Below are positions 58,434-64,000 of a stretch of DNA of 64,000 nucleotides, one piece after another. Location: contig JAHBBC010000005.1 of assembly GCA_019915015.1 (NCBI GenBank), positions 1,674,001-1,738,000 on the forward strand, written 5' to 3'. Both the position numbers and the translations under genes were made by a program. The notes under the pieces were generated by a model. The model worked only from the letters and a program-made list of their open reading frames with translations. It was not told the DNA's origin and ran no database searches. Positions within the stretch are counted from its first letter, which is position 1; every line of letters starts with the position of its first letter. The DNA comes from Auriscalpium vulgare. Its lineage: Eukaryota; Basidiomycota; Agaricomycetes; Russulales; Auriscalpiaceae.

Positions 58434-59620
58434 ATGTCGCAGACACCAGGCGCAGGGCCGTCGTACACCGTCCGCACTCCAAGCCCTGACCCCGACATCG
58501 TCCAGCTCCACGCGGCCATCCCGGAGGTGCAAGAGCGAGAGGTGGCTTCATAAATGCTCCGTGACTGCCGCCGCTGACGTCGACCTTTGCCAGCTCCGCA
58601 TCCGAACACTGGAGAAGAAGGTCGCCTTCATCGTGTCCAAGAAATGCAGCCTGCGGGAGGTTCAAGAGCTCTATCAAGAGCTTCAAGAGTGCCTCGAGTC
58701 TGATCTCGATCATGCAGTGCGTACTCCCAGATGCATGATTACAGGATGCACTTGCTGAACACGGTGTAGCCTCCGACGCTCCGTCTGAGCTCCCTGCTTA
58801 TCAATGCAATCCTCGCCAACCATCTGACCTTCTCGGATGCACTAAGAGAGGCCAAAGGCATCGAGGCGTCCCTGCGAGAGCAAGTTGCAACGCTCGAACG
58901 GCGCGTGGAAAGACTTGAAGAGGAAAAGGGCGGTCTCGAAATGAAGATATATGAGTACGTGTGGAATTCTATAACTAGCATCGGATGACGACTCAGCCCC
59001 GATCCCTTCTTTCACAGGCAGGTATGTTTCGCCACGTTCCCTTATCTCGCGTCTTGGGCGAGCAATGACACGCCCTGCAGAAGCATCAATACAGTCAGAA
59101 GGCACAAGAGACCTTGAACCTCCGGGCGGAGCTCAATCGTGCTTATGCGTCCTCCACTGTCCCGGTGCCCGCCAATGGCAGCTACTCGAGCACGTCCCGT
59201 GTCGCGACACCTTCCAATCCTCGAGCCCCGTCCAGCATGGGGAGCTCCGCGACGCAGCCCATCCCCTTCTCACGTCCACGCACGGCCTCAATATCCATTG
59301 CTTCCCAGCGGGCGCAGACACCTGGCATGCAGTCTCGCACATCGACCCCGGCCGTCGGCTCTTATCCCCCCTTCGCCGGCGCCTCCGTTTACTCGCAGGT
59401 CACGGCCGCCGCTGCAGGACATTCCAGAACACGCTCGACTTCGACGACATCAAATATGCAGTCCCGCACTACGACGCCTGCGAACGCCTCCTACCCGTAT
59501 AGCGCCCCTTCGTTATATTCAAAAATGACGGGTCAAGGGGGTATATCTGCTTCTAGAGCGGCCACGCCTGCCGTTGCGTCTTCGTCCCGTACTCCCATGG
59601 GTGCTCGCCCTGCTCCCTAG
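58434..59620 (+). CDS. Coiled-coil protein of unknown function
   Basis: Five exons (58434-58541, 58594-58716, 58770-58954, 59018-59021, 59081-59620), 319 residues. The start MSQTPGAGPSYTVRTPSPDP is disordered. Helical segments follow (RIRTLEKKVAFIVSKK, EVQELYQELQECLESDL, REQVATLERRVERLEEEKGG, KAQETLNLRAELNRAY), then a Ser/Thr/Pro/Arg-rich tail with repeated SRTSTPA-like units (QSRTSTPAVGSYPPF, QSRTTTPANASYPYS, ASRAATPAVASS). The fourth exon is 4 nt in the reading I prefer; a 25-nt exon starting at 58997 would also keep frame. No family recognised; the tail resembles microtubule-binding Ser/Arg/Pro linkers, which is only a resemblance. Confidence 0.7.
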
Positions 59621-60245
59621 CAGCGGTGCTGCACAAGTGCTTGCCATCGCGCTGGATCGAAGAGCGCCATCCTGTCTATTCTACCGTGGGCTTTATGTTC
59701 CCATCCTTCATTTTCGGTGCGATTTGCGATCGCGGATCCGCAATGCATCTTGACATGCGTTGCTGCAAGAGTCAGTCACGTAATGTGACCTTACCCTTGC
59801 GTTCCTCTTGTCTTTTATTTAAAAGTCCACTCTTTCACCCCTTCTCTGTAGGAGAACCAACGTTCAACCCTTGGCATTGACTCGCAGTAAATCCGTCCTT
59901 CTTACTGTATCTATGTGTCCGTTAAACAACTTCATTACATTCCAAGTTAACCTTGTCGGCACTTGTGTGCATGGGGTAAATGTCTTTTGAATATCATGCC
60001 GCTCTCACAAGTACTGTTAGACATACGATATATGATATATCCCATGGCCGGTATGTACGCTACATACTTAATGCTTGAAATCTTGAGACCGCAGTTATGG
60101 TGACCGACTCCGTAGTGTCACGGGCCTGTCACAGACTCATGCGGGACCGATAAGATGCGGCGCCAGCGGCCTCTGTCATCCACGCAGGCATCCAAGGAGT
60201 TCTCCCAAGTCCTCCCCCAGCTCATCTTCTCATACAAACTCATAA
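59621..60245. other. Intergenic, Hel2 promoter
   Basis: 625 bp. T-rich 3' UTR of the coiled-coil gene on the left and the Hel2 promoter on the right. An ATACGATATATGATATATCC string near 60.03 kb is AT-rich but not a clear TATA box. Confidence 0.5.
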
Positions 60246-62735
60246 ATGGCGCAGACCGCAACCCAGACTCAGGCTCGTCAGCCCAACGCGACAAACCGTG
60301 GCCGGCGGATCAATCGCGCGCGCGGAAAAGGCGGGCCCAATGCATCTGCTGCTCAGCCCGCGCCCGCCAAGGCAACCAAAGCCAAAGCCGCCGAGAAGGA
60401 TGCTGTAGGGACTACACAGGAGGCAGCGCCTGGAGAAGTGTCGGCTTCTCAGATTGTAGCTGTCGAAGGCGAGGAGGTGGACGAGAACCGAGTGTGCTGG
60501 ATCTGTGCGGAAACCGTGAAATACTACGCCGTCTCGGAGTGCAACCACCGGACCTGCCATGTCTGCGGGCTCAGATTGCGCGCTCTATACAAGAAGCTAG
60601 ACTGTACGTTCTGCAAGGTGTGTATTCATGGATCTGCATCGCCTTCTGACGTGGATCCTACTTCCACTAGGAACCCCAACCCTCTGTCATCTTCACGGTC
60701 TCCGGGGATGCACCATTCTCGTCTTATGCGCCAGCGGACATCGCTTTCAAGGATGCGAAACTGTCGATTTTCTTCGAGACGCAGGAGATGATGGAGGACG
60801 CGCTCATCCTCCTGCGCTTCAATTGCCCAGACACATCCTGTGACTATATCGCGACCGGTTGGAACGACCTGAAGCTGCACGCGCGAGGAGTTCATGGAAA
60901 GCTCATGTGGTGCGTTTCCCTCGTCCTCTGTGCCGTCCCTGCTTCAACGACATCTGCAGCGACTTGTGTCTTCGTCAGAAGAAAGTGTTCTCACATGAAC
61001 ATGCACTGTACACCCAGATTCAATTGAGCATACACCTTCCATCCATACCTCACCGGGGTCAGAAGGTGGCGCCCAAGGAGCAGGTCGAAGGCGGAACACA
61101 CCCGTTGTGTGAGTTCTGCCGTGAATGCTACTTTGGAGACGATGAGTTGTACGCACACATGAGACACACGCACGAAGAGTGCTTCATATGCAAGCGAAAC
61201 GACGTTAGAGATCAGTAGTGCGTGTCTCACATACTCGAGGACCTTGACTTGCCTTCTCACATCGGGATCCCAGCTTCAAGAACTACGAAGCATTGGTGAG
61301 GCTCCATCACAGCGTCTCTCATCTTATGCTCATCCTCGTGATGTCTTATAGGAAAAACACTTCGACCATGCGCATCATGCATGCCCCAACCCTGTCTGCC
61401 AGGCGCGCAAGTTCGTCGTCTTCGGCTCCGTTCTCGATTTACAAGCGCACAACGTCGAGGAACATGGTGCAACCATGTCCTCGCGAGACAAGAAGGATGC
61501 GCGGCGCGTGGATGCAGCTTTCGAGTTTCAGGAAGTTGGAGCAGGAAGACGAAGAGGCCCGCGCGATCGAGATCCACCGCCTCATCAGCCAGTTGCCACG
61601 GGCCCCTCACGTGGTGGAGGGGCTGGCGCGAGCAGGAGGACTCGATTCGGCGGGCATCTTACTGGAGACGGTGATGGCGACGGGAACGACTCGCAGACCC
61701 CGAGTCGACGCCAGTCGCCGTCGCCGCCCCCACCCGACATGGATCCCGTCACCGCCGAGTAGGTTCCTCCCTCTACGTGGCAGCGACATGCCGTTGCTGA
61801 TTTATGTCAAAGACGATATTCAGCTCTATACGCGCGCCTCCGATCTGTTGCGCCTAATCCCACGAACGCCGTCGCTGCACTCAAGCTGTCCATCCGCTCC
61901 TTCAACTCTGCAGAATCCAACGCACGCGACTTCATATCGACGACCTGGAACATCCTAGACCGGGATCTTGACAATACCGCTAGCATCATCAACCTAGTTG
62001 TAGATCTGCTTGAGGATGAGGAGAAGAAGTCTTTGCTACTAGGCGCATGGAATGGCTTCAAGCTCGAGGTACGTGTCTTCCTTTCATCACTGTCTAGGCC
62101 AAGCCGACAGCTCACCTTCGCGTTAGCAACGTCGCCAGTTCCCTGACCTCGTGCCAACATCCATCGGCTCCGATTACGCAGGGATTAGCGCCGGGCGCGT
62201 CCTGAACGCGCGCACGTCGTCTGCGCTGCCTTCTCCACGCCAATCCTCCCGCACGGTGCAAGACCGCGTCGCCCGTGCCGCGACCAGCGGCGCTGGCTCC
62301 GCTCCTGCCTCCCGCCCACCGGCCTTTCCCCCACTCCAGCAATCAGCCATTGCTGCCCCCGCGGCGCCCGCGTTCCGCCAGCCCGTGCGCAGCACGGCGT
62401 GGTCTGCGTCTGCGGCAGGTGCCAGCGCGCCAGCGCCGCAGAGCCAGCCCGCCCCGAGCGCCCCGAGCGCGCGCCCACCCCCGCCGAAGCTGTCCAGCGC
62501 GGCGTTCCCGACGCTGCCGTCCGCGTCTGCGTCGCGTTTGAAACCCGTCACGGGGAGTAGTACGTCACTGCAGAAAATTCTGGGCAGCGCGGCGCCGGCC
62601 ACGTCTGCATGGTCGCCCGGCGCATCTGCGGAGGCGGAAGGAGGTGCGCCAGAGCAAGCTGTGGGAGGCGGCAAAAAGAAGGGTAAGGGCAAGCAAAAAC
62701 AGACGCTCTTCACGCTGGGGTCGTTCCCAACGTAA
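60246..62735 (+). CDS. HEL2: E3 ubiquitin ligase Hel2/ZNF598-like
   Basis: Seven exons (60246-60617, 60671-60909, 60960-61214, 61274-61295, 61352-61758, 61813-62068, 62127-62735), 719 residues. RING finger: CWICAETVKYYAVSECNHRT, CHVCGLRLRALYKKLDCTFC. Then MMEDALILLRFNCPDTSCDY and a run of C2H2-type fingers (CDLCLRQKKVFSHEHALY, HPLCEFCRECYFGDDELYAH, ECFICKRNDVRDQ, HFDHAHHACPNPVCQ, LDLQAHNVEEHG). A UBZ-like or helical domain near SIRSFNSAESNARDFI and a low-complexity tail close the protein. The ligase senses collided ribosomes and ubiquitinates 40S proteins to start ribosome-associated quality control. Domain order and length match the family. The exon 5/6 junction (54-nt intron) was chosen to give ERYSALYARL. 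Confidence 0.93.
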
Positions 62736-62902
62736 TAGGGTCCCTCGTACCAAGGCATTTGTGGATACATACATACATGGTATACTCATAGGCTTGGTTC
62801 CGAGCAGATCGAAACGCGGACCACATCTTCGCGTGTACGAGTACAAGTGGTATACATAACATATCGGAATGGTGTCGAAGCGATGCATGTGTATGCTATC
62901 AG

Positions 62903-64000
62903 CTAGAGTTTCGCCTGCGTTGGGCGTCCGTCGAGTTTGATGACAATCTTTCCGAACTGCTCGCCAACCTTCATGAGCTCAAAGCCTTGTTCAGCGGCCT
63001 CGAGGCCGGGCAGGACGTGGCTAATAACGGGAACGATGCGTCTTTCTGAGATGAAGTTGATTGCGTTGACGAAGTCCTTGTGCGAGCCCATCGTCGAGCC
63101 TATCCGAGCAAGTGTGAATGCGACCAGCGACGGTCAGCGTCAGTGACTACTTACCAAGGAGTTGGTGGCCCTTCAACACCTCGCGCATGGTAAAGGGAAC
63201 TTGCGGCGCAACGGTCATGCCGAAACATACAATCCTGCCGCCCGCCCGCAGCACCTTGGACGTCTGCAGGGTGATTGGGCCACCGGCAGAATCAATCACA
63301 GAGTGCAAGAGACCCTTGCCGTTAGCCTTCAGCAGTTTGCCAAGCTGAACGGGCCAGTCCTCTATGGGCGCCGTTAGTGTGGGTTCCGTGATCGCGCGGA
63401 GGGGCAGCGGAGAGTACTTTGCCGGTAATTGACGCCGGCCTTTGCACCGAGTTGTACTGCTTTCGCGATCTTCGCGTCGTTGCCGCTGCTAACATAAACG
63501 TTCGCACCAAGTGCGACGCATATTTGGAGGGCGAGCAACGCGACGCCGCCGCCGATTCCCGTAATGAGGACATTGTCTCCCGGCTGTACGCGCGCGTTGA
63601 CCGTGATGGCTCTGTAGACTGTCGCTCAACAGACGGCACAACGCAAGAGCAGCGATACAGAGACTGTACCTCCACGCGGTAACGGCGGCCACGGGTAAGG
63701 AAGCGGCTTGCACGTCATCCAAGTGATCCGGGGCGAGGACGAGCTGGTCACGCTCTACCACAACGTATTCGGTGAAGGTACCAATTGGAGGGTTATTTCC
63801 TCCCCCAAGGATTCCGAGGCCACGCCTGCTCGTCATGAGCACCATTCTGTGACATCAGTAGATATAGGACACACGGAGATTCAGGCCCGTTGGGATCTGA
63901 CTCCCAACCGCGCGTGGGGACGAGGAGAACGCGCTTGTTCAGCAGAGTGTCAGACGCGTCCGACGACGCGACAACGACGCCTACGACGAGTTGGACGTCA
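62903..64000 (-). CDS. MDR-family (zinc-type alcohol dehydrogenase-like) oxidoreductase, 3' part
   Basis: The gene runs off the right edge, so the N-terminal catalytic domain is incomplete. Visible pieces, read on the minus strand: GNNPPIGTFTEYVVVERDQL, APDHLDDVQAASLPVAAVTA, the nucleotide-binding turn VQPGDNVLITGIGGGVALLA, VYVSSGNDAKIAKAVQLGAK, IDSAGGPITLQTSKVLRAGG, MGSHKDFVNAINFI and the end FGKIVIKLDGRP. The GIGGGVA fingerprint and the order fit NAD(P)H-dependent quinone-oxidoreductase or alcohol-dehydrogenase-like MDR proteins. No zinc-ligand Cys cluster is seen in the visible part. Substrate unknown. The stop is at 62903-62905; several short introns are present and not all fixed. Confidence 0.85.

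Noticed and set aside
1..64000. CRISPR arrays, insertion sequences or prokaryotic operons
   Set aside because: Spliced eukaryotic genes throughout; no spaced direct repeats of CRISPR type, and no terminal inverted repeats or transposase seen.

Overview
The window looks like nuclear DNA of a filamentous basidiomycete (Agaricomycetes-like). Genes are dense, on both strands, and cut by many short introns (mostly 48-60 nt, GT...AG, one apparent GC...AG). The protein set fits: a basidiomycete-type etherase-like GST, a fungal UbiA-like membrane protein, a RecQ-like helicase family common in mushrooms, and three ICMT paralogs. I see no rRNA, tRNA, CRISPR array or intact transposon. Exon joins were built by hand from conserved protein motifs and splice consensus; where I list a full join, the summed length is a whole number of codons unless stated. 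|| Layout, left to right. 0-8.2 kb: 3' end of a CHORD/CS-domain protein, mitochondrial translation initiation factor IF-2 divergent from a mitochondrial phospholipid scramblase, then CDC45. 8.7-9.5 kb: a small secreted protein with three 38-residue repeats. 9.5-13.4 kb: about 4 kb with no gene I can support. 13.4-19.9 kb: HIS3 (with a suspicious splice junction), a type II membrane M13 metallopeptidase, and a divergent MSS51-like mitochondrial protein. 20.3-26 kb: ICMT copy A, an etherase-like GST and a choline-transporter-like (PNS1/SLC44) protein. 27-34 kb: three co-oriented membrane-protein genes, a UbiA-like protein, a DHA1-type MFS transporter with an apparent 3-nt micro-exon, and an MCT-type MFS transporter. 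34-40 kb: a (6-4) photolyase/cryptochrome, a degenerate RecQ-like helicase, and fibrillarin (start codons of the last two only 36 bp apart). 40-44.3 kb: a PMT2-type protein O-mannosyltransferase and a 69-residue protein. 45.4-49 kb: ICMT copies B and C in tandem. 49-62.8 kb: glutathione synthetase, a Ubp3/USP10-like deubiquitinase, two coiled-coil proteins of unknown function, and the ribosome-quality-control E3 ligase Hel2/ZNF598. 62.9 kb to the end: 3' part of an MDR (zinc-type) oxidoreductase. || Most genes are housekeeping and not arranged as a pathway. Possible functional groupings are the UbiA-like gene with two transporters, the divergent pair of mitochondrial genes around 3.9 kb, and the ICMT family expansion. 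The best leads for novelty are the secreted repeat protein, the micro-exons, the eroded helicase and UbiA-like proteins, and the HIS3 junction.
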